Of a DNA stretch of 64,000 nt, positions 42,751 to 52,634 are shown in pieces. Under the pieces are notes generated by a model. That model saw only the letters and a program-made list of their open reading frames with translations. It searched no databases and was not told where the DNA came from. The DNA is from Limosilactobacillus pulli (lineage in GTDB: Bacteria > Bacillota > Bacilli > Lactobacillales > Lactobacillaceae). Position 1 is the stretch's first letter. Each line of letters opens with the position of its first letter. The position numbers were made by a program, and so were the translations under genes. The DNA lies in assembly GCF_947381555.1 (NCBI RefSeq), contig NZ_CANCWQ010000009.1:9569-73568 (forward strand), written 5' to 3'.

Positions 42751-44139
42751 ATGAAGATGAGTTTAGCCGAGATTGCCAAGGCAATTCGGGTGCAAAATGA
42801 TATTGCAAAATGGCAGGATCTGGAAGCGACCAGCGTGGCTTTTGACAGTCGTGCCTTAGAAGACGGGGCACTGTTTGTTCCATTGATGGGTGAACAAGAC
42901 GGACATCAATACGTCGCCAATGCATTTGCAAATGGCGCGGTAGCATCGCTTTGGGCCAGCGACCACGATCTGCCGGAAATGGATCGGCCACTGCTGGTGG
43001 TTGATGATCCGCTGCAGGCCTTACAGGAACTGAGCCAATACTACCTGCACAAGATCAATCCGTTCGTGGTTGCCGTAACGGGCAGCAATGGTAAGACGAC
43101 CACCAAGGATATGACGGCTGCAGTCCTGGCAAGCCAAATGAATGTAACCAAAACCTATGCCAACTTCAATAACGAGATTGGTGTACCGGTTACGCTGCTC
43201 AATATGAATCCCAATACAGAAGCCGTTGTGGTTGAAATGGGAATGGATCGTCCAGGACAATTGGATTTTTTGAGCAAGTTGACTACGCCTGACATTGCAG
43301 TCATCACGATGATTGGTGAAGCGCATATTGAATTCTTTGGTACGCGCGACAAGATTGCCGATGCCAAAATGGAGATTGTACACGGCCTCAAAGAAGACGG
43401 TACGCTGGTCTACAACGGGGATGAGCCGCTGCTTAAAGAACGGGCCGCCAAGATCAAGCAGTACACCAAGACGTTTGGTCGTGAATTGGGTAATGATCTG
43501 TATGCTACCAGTGTTACGACTGCACCTAGCCATGTTACGTTCCAGGTCAATGAATGGCCAGGATTGAGTTTTGATCTGCCAATGGGTGGTGAATACAACG
43601 TCAACAACGCCTTGGCAGCCATCACGGTTGGCAAGCTGCTGCACGTCAAGCCGGAAAACATGCAGCAGGCCTTGGCTGGCGTTGAATTAACGGCCAACCG
43701 TGCTGAATGGATTCAAGGCGATGTTGGCGAGGCGATCTTAAGCGATGTCTATAATTCCAATCCAACGGCCGTTAAGCAGGTTATCAAGACGCTGGCCACG
43801 GTCAAGACCAATGGCCGACATATTGCCGTATTGGGCGACATGCTTGAATTAGGCGATGCTTCGGCCAAATTGCATGCCAGCTTGGCTGAGGCAATTTCGC
43901 ATGATCAGATTGATGCCGTTTACCTGGTTGGCAAGGAAATGAACAATCTAAAAGATCAGCTGATTAAAGACGGTTATCCACAAGCAGATATCCATAGCTA
44001 TGATGCTGATCAGCTTGAGCAGCTGACAAGCGAGCTCAAAGCAGTACTGACAGCTGACGATGCCGTTTTGATGAAGGCCAGTCATGGCATTCATTTAGAA
44101 AAGGTCCTGGCAGAATTGGCCAGTGCCAATGAAAAGTAA
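42751..44139 (+). CDS. murF: UDP-MurNAc-tripeptide--D-Ala-D-Ala ligase
   Basis: A 462-residue Mur ligase adding the terminal D-Ala-D-Ala. The N-terminal substrate domain has SVAFDSRALEDGALFVP, the ATP loop is VTGSNGKTTTKDM, and later blocks include NFNNEIGVPVTLL and DVYNSNPTAVK. GAGGAAA lies before the ATG. The next genes are cshA and alr; Alr supplies D-alanine for its substrate. Confidence 0.97.
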   Translation: MKMSLAEIAKAIRVQNDIAKWQDLEATSVAFDSRALEDGALFVPLMGEQDGHQYVANAFANGAVASLWASDHDLPEMDRPLLVVDDPLQALQELSQYYLHKINPFVVAVTGSNGKTTTKDMTAAVLASQMNVTKTYANFNNEIGVPVTLLNMNPNTEAVVVEMGMDRPGQLDFLSKLTTPDIAVITMIGEAHIEFFGTRDKIADAKMEIVHGLKEDGTLVYNGDEPLLKERAAKIKQYTKTFGRELGNDLYATSVTTAPSHVTFQVNEWPGLSFDLPMGGEYNVNNALAAITVGKLLHVKPENMQQALAGVELTANRAEWIQGDVGEAILSDVYNSNPTAVKQVIKTLATVKTNGRHIAVLGDMLELGDASAKLHASLAEAISHDQIDAVYLVGKEMNNLKDQLIKDGYPQADIHSYDADQLEQLTSELKAVLTADDAVLMKASHGIHLEKVLAELASANEK

Positions 44140-44187
44140 TCATAGTCATGAACGATCATGATTGAAAATTAAGGAGAATATATTTAA

Positions 44188-45702
44188 GTGAAATTTGGAG
44201 AATTAGGGTTGTCAAACAGCCTGCTTAAAGCCATCAAGCGCAGCGGCTATGAAGAAGCTACGCCCATTCAAGAACAGACGATTCCGATGGTTTTAAATGG
44301 CGATGACGTGATTGGTCAAGCTCAGACCGGTACCGGTAAGACGGCCGCATTTGGGCTACCGATCCTTGAACACATCGATACCCAGAATCCGGCTATTCAG
44401 GCACTGATTATCTCACCAACACGTGAGCTGGCAATTCAGACGCAAGAAGAGCTGTATCGACTTGGTAAGGACAAGCGGGCGAAGGTTCAGGTTGTCTACG
44501 GCGGTGCTGACATTCGTCGTCAGATCAAGAGCTTAAAGCACCAGCCAGAGATTTTAGTTGGTACGCCGGGCCGGCTGCGTGATCACATTCGACGCCACAC
44601 GGTTGATCTCAGTCAGATTCATACGCTGGTCTTGGATGAGGCCGATGAAATGCTGAACATGGGCTTTTTGGAAGATATTGAGGCCATCATTAACGAAACG
44701 CCGGTAACGCGGCAGACATTGCTGTTCAGTGCTACGATGCCGCCAGAAATCAAGCGGATCGGCATGCAGTTTATGAAGGATCCTAAAACCGTACGCATTC
44801 AGGCTCAAGAGCTGACGACTGACCTGGTGGATCAATATTACGTACGGGCACGCGACTACGAAAAATTTGATATCATGACCAGATTAATCGATGTGCAGGA
44901 TCCGGACCTGACGATCGTATTTGGTCGGACCAAGCGGCGTGTCGACGAACTGTCCAAAGGCTTGACGGCCCGTGGCTACAACGCGGCCGGTATCCATGGT
45001 GACTTGACGCAGGATCGACGGACCAAGATCATGAAGCGGTTTAAAGAAGGCAAGCTGGATATTTTGGTGGCTACCGACGTTGCGGCGCGGGGACTTGACA
45101 TTTCAGGCGTTACCCATGTCTACAACTACGATATTCCATCCGATCCCGACAGCTACGTACACCGGATTGGTCGAACGGGTCGTGCCGGGCATCATGGCGT
45201 CTCACTAACGTTTGTTACGCCAAATGAGATGGATTACCTGCATGAGATCGAAAAATTGACCAAAGTCCGGATGCTGCCCTTAAAGCCACCTACGGAAGAA
45301 GAGGCCTTTAAGGGTCAACTGGCCAGTGCCGTCAGCGAAATTGATGAATTGATTGCCCAGCCATCTACGCAGCGCTATGCCGAAGCTGCCCAAAAATTGC
45401 TGGAAACGCATGATGCGCTTGACTTGGCAGCAGCTTTGCTTAACGATATGACCAAAGAGGCGGCCAGTCAGGTACCAGTTAAGATTACGCCGGAACGACC
45501 ATTGCCACGGCGCAAACGTCGCCAAAACAGTGGCTATCGTACCGGCAGCTACCGTCATGGTCATGGCAGCTCATCACACCGCAATTATCGTGGCGGCAAG
45601 CGCAGCGGCCAAAGCAAGAGCCGGCGCAGCTATCGCGAGGACTCAAACAACAAGAATCGACGTGGGTTTAACATTCGGCGACGTGGCGGTCAGGAACAAT
45701 AG
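44188..45702 (+). CDS. cshA: DEAD-box RNA helicase CshA
   Basis: A 504-residue SF2 RNA helicase. It has the Q motif (EATPIQEQTIP), Walker A AQTGTGKTAA, PTRELA, DEAD in VLDEADEMLN, SATMP, then helicase C with VATDVAARGLDI and HRIGRTGR. The C-terminal 60 residues are rich in Arg, Gly and Ser and would bind RNA. It takes part in mRNA decay and ribosome assembly. The start is GTG at 44188 behind AAGGAG with 11-base spacing. murF, cshA, acpS, alr and mazF seem to be a linear operon. Confidence 0.95.
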   Translation: MKFGELGLSNSLLKAIKRSGYEEATPIQEQTIPMVLNGDDVIGQAQTGTGKTAAFGLPILEHIDTQNPAIQALIISPTRELAIQTQEELYRLGKDKRAKVQVVYGGADIRRQIKSLKHQPEILVGTPGRLRDHIRRHTVDLSQIHTLVLDEADEMLNMGFLEDIEAIINETPVTRQTLLFSATMPPEIKRIGMQFMKDPKTVRIQAQELTTDLVDQYYVRARDYEKFDIMTRLIDVQDPDLTIVFGRTKRRVDELSKGLTARGYNAAGIHGDLTQDRRTKIMKRFKEGKLDILVATDVAARGLDISGVTHVYNYDIPSDPDSYVHRIGRTGRAGHHGVSLTFVTPNEMDYLHEIEKLTKVRMLPLKPPTEEEAFKGQLASAVSEIDELIAQPSTQRYAEAAQKLLETHDALDLAAALLNDMTKEAASQVPVKITPERPLPRRKRRQNSGYRTGSYRHGHGSSSHRNYRGGKRSGQSKSRRSYREDSNNKNRRGFNIRRRGGQEQ

Positions 45703-45705
45703 CCA

Positions 45706-46080
45706 ATGATTCAAGGATTTGGAATTGATTTAACGGAAATTGCCCGCGTTAAGCGTGCCGTTGATAAAACGCCCAGCTTCGTTAAGCGGATTCTAACGCC
45801 GCCTGAACTGGAGCAATTAGCGACGCTGGGCGGTCGGCGCCGATACGAATATATCGCCGGTCGCTGGTCGCTAAAAGAGGCTTTTGCCAAGGCTTGGGGA
45901 ACCGGGATCGGTCGCGAGGTTGGCTTTCAAGATATTGCGATCGTCAATAACCAAAGTGGTCGGCCGATCGTGGTTAAATCACCATTTGAAGGTCAGGTGT
46001 GGGCATCGGTCAGTCATACCGCCGATCTGGTAATGACTGAAATCATTTTGGAAAGGACAAGCGATCAGAGAAATGATTAG
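45706..46080 (+). CDS. acpS: Holo-ACP synthase
   Basis: A 124-residue phosphopantetheinyl transferase that activates acyl carrier protein. GFGIDLTEIARVK holds the metal-binding Asp, and GRWSLKEAFAKAWGTG holds the catalytic Glu and Lys. It begins 3 bases after cshA and overlaps alr by 8 bases. Confidence 0.96.
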   Translation: MIQGFGIDLTEIARVKRAVDKTPSFVKRILTPPELEQLATLGGRRRYEYIAGRWSLKEAFAKAWGTGIGREVGFQDIAIVNNQSGRPIVVKSPFEGQVWASVSHTADLVMTEIILERTSDQRND

Positions 46081-47191
46081 CGCACAATTGCGTGATGCCG
46101 CAATGGTAGTTGACCTAAAGGCATTGAAACACAACATCAAACAGCAGCAGGCAGCTCTGCCAGCCAACAGTCGAATCTTGGCGGTCGTCAAGGCCGATGC
46201 CTATGGACATGGTGCCGTTCCGGTTGCCAATGCCGCTAAAGAAGCTGGTGTGGATGGTTTTTGCGTAGCCATGCTGGATGAAGGACTGGAATTAAGAAAT
46301 GCCGGAATTGATCGGCTGATGCTGGTTTTGGGATTGACACCGGTTCATTATGCACCGATTGCGGCTCTAAATGACATCTCACTGACGGTTGGCAGCACTT
46401 CTTGGCTAAAAGAGTATGCCGAGTTGGCCAAGCATGAGTCGCTGCCACCATTAAAGGTCCATCTGGCACTTGATACCGGTATGGGCCGCATTGGGTTTCA
46501 AAGCGTAAAAGAGTTTAAGGAAGCCCTGGATCTGGTTAGACAGCCGGTATTTGTCTTTGAAGGGATGTTTACGCACTTTGCAACGGCCGATGAGGCTGAC
46601 GATACCTACTTCAAACGTCAGCTGCAGCGCTGGCAAGAGTTTTTGGATGCTGTTGATCAAAAACCGCCTTACGTTCATATGGCTAATTCCGCTGTTGGCA
46701 TGTGGCATCGCGAAACGATCGCAGCCAATACGGTACGGATGGGCATTTCAATGTACGGCTGCAATCCATCTGGTCATGAACTGCCGGATTCATTGGATTT
46801 GCGGCCGGTTGCCTCAATCATTGCCAAAACAACCTTTGTCAAGCATCTCAAGGCTGGTGAGTCGGTCAGCTATGGCGCAACCTATACGGCTCAAAATGAC
46901 GAATGGGTAGCTACCTTGCCAATTGGCTATGCAGATGGTTATCTACGGCGGATGCAAGGCTTTAAGGTGTTAGTGGATGGTCAAGAATGTGATATTTTGG
47001 GTCGCATCTGCATGGATCAGATGATGATTCGACTGCCTGAGTCCATGCCGGTTGGTACCGAGGCTGTCTTGATGGGAACTTCTAAAGACAAGACGCTTTT
47101 TGCAACTGATCTGGCTGACTACGCGCACACGATCAACTATGAAATCTTGACCAGTATTACACCACGTTTATTGCGGCGTTATCAAGACTAG
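46073..47191 (+). CDS. alr: Alanine racemase
   Basis: A 372-residue fold-type III PLP enzyme making D-alanine for peptidoglycan and teichoic acids. The PLP lysine is Lys40 in ILAVVKADAYGHG, and the second catalytic residue is the Tyr in VSYGATYTA. The C-terminal beta domain has GRICMDQMMI. ATG at 46073 overlaps the end of acpS, and GGAAAGGAC lies before it. Confidence 0.96.
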   Translation: MISAQLRDAAMVVDLKALKHNIKQQQAALPANSRILAVVKADAYGHGAVPVANAAKEAGVDGFCVAMLDEGLELRNAGIDRLMLVLGLTPVHYAPIAALNDISLTVGSTSWLKEYAELAKHESLPPLKVHLALDTGMGRIGFQSVKEFKEALDLVRQPVFVFEGMFTHFATADEADDTYFKRQLQRWQEFLDAVDQKPPYVHMANSAVGMWHRETIAANTVRMGISMYGCNPSGHELPDSLDLRPVASIIAKTTFVKHLKAGESVSYGATYTAQNDEWVATLPIGYADGYLRRMQGFKVLVDGQECDILGRICMDQMMIRLPESMPVGTEAVLMGTSKDKTLFATDLADYAHTINYEILTSITPRLLRRYQD

Positions 47192-47205
47192 GCAGGCGAT
47201 GATGA

Positions 47206-47559
47206 ATGGGGAAGATACGGATTCAACGCGGTGATGTTTTTCTAGCTGATCTATCACCGGTAATCGGCTCGGAACAAGGCGGCGTACGGCCAGTTCTGAT
47301 TATTCAAAACGATGTCGGTAACCGCTACAGTCCGACGACGATCGTAGTCGCCATTACGGCCCAACTAACCAAGAATACCTTGCCGACGCACGTTAAAATC
47401 AAAGCATCCGAATCGGGAATCGCCTATGATTCGATTATTTTACTCGAACAGCTGCGTACGATCGACAAGCAGCGCTTAAAAAAGCATTTAACGCGGTTTG
47501 ACGATCGGATTATGAAAAACGTTGATCATGCACTGCATATCAGTTTGAATCTATCGTAA
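47206..47559 (+). CDS. mazF: MazF/NdoA-type endoribonuclease toxin, no adjacent antitoxin
   Basis: A 117-residue toxin that cuts mRNA at a short sequence. It has IQRGDVFLADLSPVIGSEQGG with the catalytic Arg (in RGDVFLADL), then GVRPVLIIQND and VVAITAQLTK. In Bacillus the same place after alr holds ndoAI (antitoxin) and ndoA (toxin). Here only 14 bases separate alr and mazF, too few for an antitoxin, and no antitoxin-like frame is seen afterwards. Candidate binding site is GGCAGGCGATG. How it is kept harmless is not seen. A terminator follows. Confidence 0.92.
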   Translation: MGKIRIQRGDVFLADLSPVIGSEQGGVRPVLIIQNDVGNRYSPTTIVVAITAQLTKNTLPTHVKIKASESGIAYDSIILLEQLRTIDKQRLKKHLTRFDDRIMKNVDHALHISLNLS

Positions 47560-47561
47560 AC

Positions 47562-47595
47562 AAAAAGATCCAGTCATATTTGGCTGGATCTTTTT
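47562..47595. terminator. Bidirectional terminator after mazF
   Basis: AAAAAGATCCAG and CTGGATCTTTTT form a perfect 12-bp stem with a 10-base loop. Confidence 0.93.
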
Positions 47596-47620
47596 GTATA
47601 TGGAAAAATCAATTTTTCAA

Positions 47621-48265
47621 TTAGTAATTTGGATGCAGGTCTTCAATTTCTGGGACCTCAAAGCCTTTGCGATTCAACCGCTTAACGACTTTATCAACCA
47701 AAGCCTGGTCGGCACTGGCTGGCAACGTAAACAGGATCTGCTTGTTGTGAGTCTGAGTTGGATCAAGGTTTAACGAGATGACGTTGGCAATGTCGGTAAA
47801 GCGCGTGATCTCTTTGGCTGCCGTTACCAAGGCGCCTCGTTCATCAGGTACCGTTACCGTCAGAACATAGCTGCCGGCATTGATGTTCCAGGCCTCAGCC
47901 AGCATGCGTAAAACGCGGCTGTGCGTCAAGATACCGTAAAAATGGTTGTCCTCATCTAAAACCGCAATGTATGGTAAGTCGCGAATGGTAAAGAAGACGT
48001 TGAAGAAAGCGGCCTTGATTGAGATGAACTTGGTTGAGTTCTTTAAAAGGCTGGTAACGGGCAGATCCATGTCTCCATGCCGAGATTTATGCCGATAGAT
48101 ATGCATCTTATAGATGTTGCCTCGAAAAATCGTGCCAGTCTTATCCAAAACAGGTACACAGCGAAAACCGGTATTTTCCAAAACGGTCAGCGCCTCAGCC
48201 AAGGTGGCATCTTCAGGCAGGGTAGTCAGTTGATCCTTGGTCTTGATCAGTGAGTTAAAAATCAT
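47621..48265 (-). CDS. CBS-pair and ACT-like domain protein
   Basis: A 214-residue cytosolic protein with two CBS domains (TLAEALTVLENTGFRCVPVLD; PYIAVLDEDNHFYGILTHSRVLRML, shown in part) and a C-terminal ACT-like domain (YVLTVTVPDERGALVTAA). Such proteins sense nucleotides. The CbpB/DarB proteins of lactic acid bacteria bind c-di-AMP, and this could be one, but I cannot confirm it. The ATG has GGAGG 7 bases upstream. Single minus-strand gene. Confidence 0.88.
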   Translation of the reverse strand: MIFNSLIKTKDQLTTLPEDATLAEALTVLENTGFRCVPVLDKTGTIFRGNIYKMHIYRHKSRHGDMDLPVTSLLKNSTKFISIKAAFFNVFFTIRDLPYIAVLDEDNHFYGILTHSRVLRMLAEAWNINAGSYVLTVTVPDERGALVTAAKEITRFTDIANVISLNLDPTQTHNKQILFTLPASADQALVDKVVKRLNRKGFEVPEIEDLHPNY

Positions 48266-48388
48266 GATTGTGCCTCCAGTTTGATTACATTATGCGAATT
48301 AATCTATCAACATGATAGCACAAGTAGCAATGGTCCAATCAGCAAAAATCAGGTGGGCATTTGCTTTTTGATTGACTGTTGGTTGCGG

Positions 48389-48394
48389 TATAAT
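48389..48394 (+). promoter_or_regulatory. Likely -10 box before pth
   Basis: TATAAT, 70 bases before pth. A hairpin (ACGGG/CCCGT) and TTTTTG lie between them, which may be a leader structure. The -35 region (TTGATT) is too close to be a good match. Confidence 0.45.
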
Positions 48395-48463
48395 AATTCC
48401 ACTGATGCTGGACGGGGGTTGGTCCCGTGCGGCCTTTTTGTGTGTAAGGAAAGGTGATTTTTA

Positions 48464-49024
48464 ATGAAGATGATTGTAGGATTGGGTAACATTGGTTCTC
48501 GTTATGATGAGACACGGCACAACACTGGCTTTATGGTTGTTGAGCAGATCGCGCGCGACTATCATTTGGGAGCATTTACCCATACCAAGTACGAAGCCGT
48601 TGCGGCTACAGGCATGATTGATGGTGAAAAGGTCATGCTGGTCAAGCCAACGACGTTTATGAATGATTCGGGCCGAGCCGTCAAACCATTGATGGATTAC
48701 TATCAAATTGATCCAGCAGACTTGGTGATCGTGGCTGATGACTTAGATATGCCAGTTGGCCGTGTCCGGTTAAAGACGCATGGGGCCTCGGGTGGTCACA
48801 ATGGTTTAAAGAGCATCATTCAGTATCTGGGAACCAAGAACTTCAATCGCGTTAAGCTGGGCATTGATCATCCCCAAAATGGAACAGTGGTCAGTCACGT
48901 GCTGGGACGCTTTACGGCACAAGAGTGGCCCGATTTTGACCAGGCCGTTGCCACCGCTGAGCATGCTCTGATCGACTGGGTTCATGGTGAGACGTTTGAC
49001 CAATTGATGAATCAATATAACTAA
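48464..49024 (+). CDS. pth: Peptidyl-tRNA hydrolase
   Basis: A 186-residue enzyme freeing tRNA from peptidyl-tRNA that dropped off ribosomes. It has GLGNIGSRYDETRHNTGF with the catalytic His in RHNTGF, and the conserved PTTFMNDSG and GASGGHNGLKS. GGAAAGG lies before the ATG. It heads a long series of housekeeping genes, the first with mfd, as in Bacillus. Confidence 0.97.
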   Translation: MKMIVGLGNIGSRYDETRHNTGFMVVEQIARDYHLGAFTHTKYEAVAATGMIDGEKVMLVKPTTFMNDSGRAVKPLMDYYQIDPADLVIVADDLDMPVGRVRLKTHGASGGHNGLKSIIQYLGTKNFNRVKLGIDHPQNGTVVSHVLGRFTAQEWPDFDQAVATAEHALIDWVHGETFDQLMNQYN

Positions 49025-49043
49025 AGCAAAAGGGGTGAATAAT

Positions 49044-52000
49044 TTGCGTCTGACGGAATTTATGGAATCGACCAGCAATTTTGAAACGATCCTGGCCACG
49101 ATTTCCGATCATAAAAATCAATTGATTACCGGAGTTTCCGGTTCTGCCACGACGCTTTTGCTGGCGGCATTGCATGAAAAGCTGAATCACCCACAGCTGA
49201 TCGTGGTTGACAGTCTCTATCATATGCAAGAACTGGCAGCCGATCTGGAAAATCTGCTGCCAGAAACCGAGATTTACCAATTTCCAGTCGAAGAGGTCCT
49301 GGCCGCTGAGGTTGCAACCAGCTCGCCCAATTACCGTTTGCAGCGAGTGCTAGCCTTAAATGCACTGCAAAACCATGATCCGGCGATTGTGATTGCTTCA
49401 ACGGCTGGACTGCGTCACAAGCTGATCAAGCCAACTGAGTTTAAAAAGGCCGCCTTGCATCTAAAGCCAGGGATGGAATTGGATCTAGAGCAATTGCGTG
49501 CCCAGCTTGGTGCAATGGGCTATCAGTACCAGCAGATGGTTTTAAGACCAGGTGATTTTGCTATACGAGGGTCGATTATTGATGTCTATGCCTTAAATAC
49601 TGAGCTGCCGATTCGAATCGATCTTTTTGATACTGAAATTGATTCGCTGCGTACTTTTGATCCAGAATCTCAGCGCAGCCAGGAAAATCTTACTGATGTT
49701 ACGATTCTGCCCGCCACCGACTTTATTCTGCCAATTACGGAGTTCGAACGGGTTGCGCAGAAAATGACCAAAGAGCAGGCTGATCTGCAGGCATTGGTTA
49801 CCGATCAGGAACAAAGACAGGTGCTCAATAGTCATTTTGCCGAACTGATCTCGGCGCTAAAAAAACATGAGCTGCCAGTTGAAATGTTGGAATATGCTGA
49901 CCTGGTCTATCCTGAGGCGGCCTCGCTTTTAGACTATCTGCCGCCAGCTGGCAGTCTGTATCTGGATGATTGGCCACGCATTAAAGAAACGAGCCAGCGT
50001 CTGGAAAAAGACGAACTAAGCTGGCTGGACGAAAAAATGCAGCATCATGAACGGGGACAGGACGGGTTGCTGGGGCATGATCCAGAGCAGCTGGTAACTG
50101 CCGATGCACACGCCCAGACGTATCTGGCACTGTTTAAAAAAGGCATGGGGCAGAAACGATTTGCTGCCTTGACTGATCTCAATACCAGACCCATGCAGCG
50201 ATTTTTTGGTCAGATGCAACTGCTTAAAAACGAGCTGCAGCGCTGGCAAGCTCAAGGCGAAACGATTGTCCTATTGGCACAGAGTCAAGAGCGGCGCCAG
50301 CAGATGGCCAAGACCATGGCCGAGTTTGGCGTTCAAGCAGTTGAGACCCAGCCAGACTCACTGCTTGAGCATCAGACCCAATTGACGGCAATGACTTTGG
50401 CAAATGGCTTTGAATATCCGCAAGCCAATCTGGTCGTGATTACCGAAAATGAGATGTTTGCCCAGGTCAAGCAGCGCAAAATCCGACCGCAGAAACTGGC
50501 TAACGCGGAACGGCTTAAGAGCTATACCGACCTTAAGCCGGGCGATTACGTCGTACACGTCAACCACGGGATTGGGATCTTTTCTGGAATCAAGACGATG
50601 ACGGTTGATGGGGCCAATCAAGACTACATGGTGATCAACTATCGCAACCATGCGCAGATCTTTGTCCCGGTTACGCAGCTGAATCTGGTACAAAAATATG
50701 TTGCCAGCGAAGGCAAGGTGCCCCACATCAATCGATTGGGCGGTACCGAATGGGCTAAAACCAAGGCGCGCGTGGCTGCCAGAGTCGAAGACATTGCCGA
50801 TGAACTGGTTGATCTTTATGCGGCGCGGGAAACGGAAACGGGCTATGCCTTTCCTAAAGATGACTATCTGCAAGAAAAGTTTGAGGCCGAGTTCCCATAT
50901 CAGGAAACGCCCGATCAGCTACGCAGCATCAAAGAGATCAAAAAAGACATGGAAAGCGAACGGCCCATGGATCGGCTCCTGGTTGGCGACGTTGGCTATG
51001 GTAAAACGGAAGTAGCCTTGCGAGCAGTCTTTAAGGCGGTTTTAGGCGGTAAGCAGGTGGCCTTTTTGGTACCAACAACGATTCTGGCTCAACAGCACTA
51101 TGACACCATGAAGAGTCGTTTTGAGGGATTTCCCATTGAGATCGCCATGATGTCGCGTTTTAGAACGCCCAAACAGCTCAAAGAAACTGAAGCAGGGCTT
51201 AAAAATGGCAAGATCGACGTAGTAGTCGGCACGCACCGACTGCTCAGCAAAGACGTCCAGTTCAATGATTTAGGGCTTTTAGTCATTGATGAAGAGCAAC
51301 GCTTTGGCGTCAAGCACAAAGAACGACTCAAACAGCTCAAGCACAACATTGACGTTTTAACGCTGACGGCAACGCCGATTCCGCGAACGCTGCACATGTC
51401 AATGATGGGCGTTCGGGATCTGTCGGTAATCGAAACACCGCCTGCCGATCGCTACCCAATTCAAACCTATGTAATGGAGCAAAATCAAGCGGCGATTCGT
51501 GATGGAATTCTGCGTGAGCTGCAGCGTGGCGGACAGATCTATTATCTGCATAATCGTGTCAATGATATCGAGCGAGTCGTGTTCGAACTGCAGGAATTGG
51601 TTCCTGAGGCGCGAATCGGATATATTCATGGTCAGATGACCGAATCACAATTGGAAGGCGTGCTGTATGACTTTATTCGCGGTGAGTATGATGTTTTGGT
51701 AACTACCTCGATTATTGAAACCGGCGTTGATATTGCCAACGTCAACACGCTTTTTGTCGAGGATGCCGATCGAATGGGGCTTTCGCAGCTTTATCAGATT
51801 CGCGGACGCATTGGTCGCAGCAATCGCGTTGCTTATGCTTATTTTATGTATCAGCCAAACAAGGTACTGACGGAACTGGGTGAAAAGCGGCTGGCTGCAA
51901 TTCGTGACTTTACCGAGCTGGGCAGCGGCTTTAAGATTGCAATGCGCGACTTGGCAATTCGCGGTGCGGGTAATCTTTTAGGCAAGCAGCAGCACGGTTT

Positions 52001-52634
52001 TATCGATTCAGTCGGCTATGATCTGTATTCAGAAATGCTGAGCGAAGCCATTGCCAAAAAACGTGGTCAGGTCAAAAAGCCGGTCTCAAATGCCGAAATT
52101 GACATTAATGTGGAAGCCTATCTGCCGGATGAATATGTCGGCGACTCTAGGCAAAAGATTGCACTGTATAAACAGATTCGCCAAGCCAAGTCCGATCAAG
52201 AACTGCTTGATCTGCAAGGCGATTTGCTCGATCGATTTGGCGATTATGGTAAGCCGGTTGAGAATCTGCTGCTGGTCGGTAAACTGAAGATGAATGCCGA
52301 TGCGGCAATGCTGGCATCCATCAAGCGGCAGCGTGATAATCTTAACCTGACGTTTACCAAGGCTGGCAGTCAGGTCATCAAGCCGCCAGCGATCATCAAG
52401 GCGCTTGCCAAAACTCGTTTTAAGGCAACGATGGGGCAGACTGATGATGGATGCTTGACGATCAGACTGGTTATTCAGCCAAAGATGACGCAAAAAGACT
52501 GGCTTGAACAGCTGATTGTCTTGGTTAGCGGCATTAAGCAGGCTGTCAATGCGGCAATTGAATCGAAGAATGATCCAAATGACAATGCCGCCTCCGCACA
52601 GGATCAAAAGCAAGATAAGGAAAGTGATGAATAA
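49044..52634 (+). CDS. mfd: Transcription-repair coupling factor
   Basis: About 1196 residues of an SF2 translocase that removes RNA polymerase stalled at DNA lesions and recruits UvrA. The N-terminal third is the UvrB-like module. A polymerase-interaction (CarD-like) domain begins near residue 497 (LKPGDYVVHVNHGIG). Walker A is VGDVGYGKTEVALR near residue 650. The DEEQ box is LLVIDEEQRFGVKH. TRG motif and helicase C follow (TSIIETGVDIANVNTL; GQIRGRIGRS-like YQIRGRIGRS). The C-terminal TRCF domain has INVEAYLPDEY. AAAAGGGGTG selects TTG at 49044; an in-frame GTG three codons earlier overlaps the binding site. Confidence 0.96.
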   Translation: MRLTEFMESTSNFETILATISDHKNQLITGVSGSATTLLLAALHEKLNHPQLIVVDSLYHMQELAADLENLLPETEIYQFPVEEVLAAEVATSSPNYRLQRVLALNALQNHDPAIVIASTAGLRHKLIKPTEFKKAALHLKPGMELDLEQLRAQLGAMGYQYQQMVLRPGDFAIRGSIIDVYALNTELPIRIDLFDTEIDSLRTFDPESQRSQENLTDVTILPATDFILPITEFERVAQKMTKEQADLQALVTDQEQRQVLNSHFAELISALKKHELPVEMLEYADLVYPEAASLLDYLPPAGSLYLDDWPRIKETSQRLEKDELSWLDEKMQHHERGQDGLLGHDPEQLVTADAHAQTYLALFKKGMGQKRFAALTDLNTRPMQRFFGQMQLLKNELQRWQAQGETIVLLAQSQERRQQMAKTMAEFGVQAVETQPDSLLEHQTQLTAMTLANGFEYPQANLVVITENEMFAQVKQRKIRPQKLANAERLKSYTDLKPGDYVVHVNHGIGIFSGIKTMTVDGANQDYMVINYRNHAQIFVPVTQLNLVQKYVASEGKVPHINRLGGTEWAKTKARVAARVEDIADELVDLYAARETETGYAFPKDDYLQEKFEAEFPYQETPDQLRSIKEIKKDMESERPMDRLLVGDVGYGKTEVALRAVFKAVLGGKQVAFLVPTTILAQQHYDTMKSRFEGFPIEIAMMSRFRTPKQLKETEAGLKNGKIDVVVGTHRLLSKDVQFNDLGLLVIDEEQRFGVKHKERLKQLKHNIDVLTLTATPIPRTLHMSMMGVRDLSVIETPPADRYPIQTYVMEQNQAAIRDGILRELQRGGQIYYLHNRVNDIERVVFELQELVPEARIGYIHGQMTESQLEGVLYDFIRGEYDVLVTTSIIETGVDIANVNTLFVEDADRMGLSQLYQIRGRIGRSNRVAYAYFMYQPNKVLTELGEKRLAAIRDFTELGSGFKIAMRDLAIRGAGNLLGKQQHGFIDSVGYDLYSEMLSEAIAKKRGQVKKPVSNAEIDINVEAYLPDEYVGDSRQKIALYKQIRQAKSDQELLDLQGDLLDRFGDYGKPVENLLLVGKLKMNADAAMLASIKRQRDNLNLTFTKAGSQVIKPPAIIKALAKTRFKATMGQTDDGCLTIRLVIQPKMTQKDWLEQLIVLVSGIKQAVNAAIESKNDPNDNAASAQDQKQDKESDE

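Noticed and set aside
48400..48450. Possible riboswitch or T-box before pth
   Set aside because: A short hairpin and a T run are seen, but no conserved T-box or known riboswitch motif, and the leader is too short.
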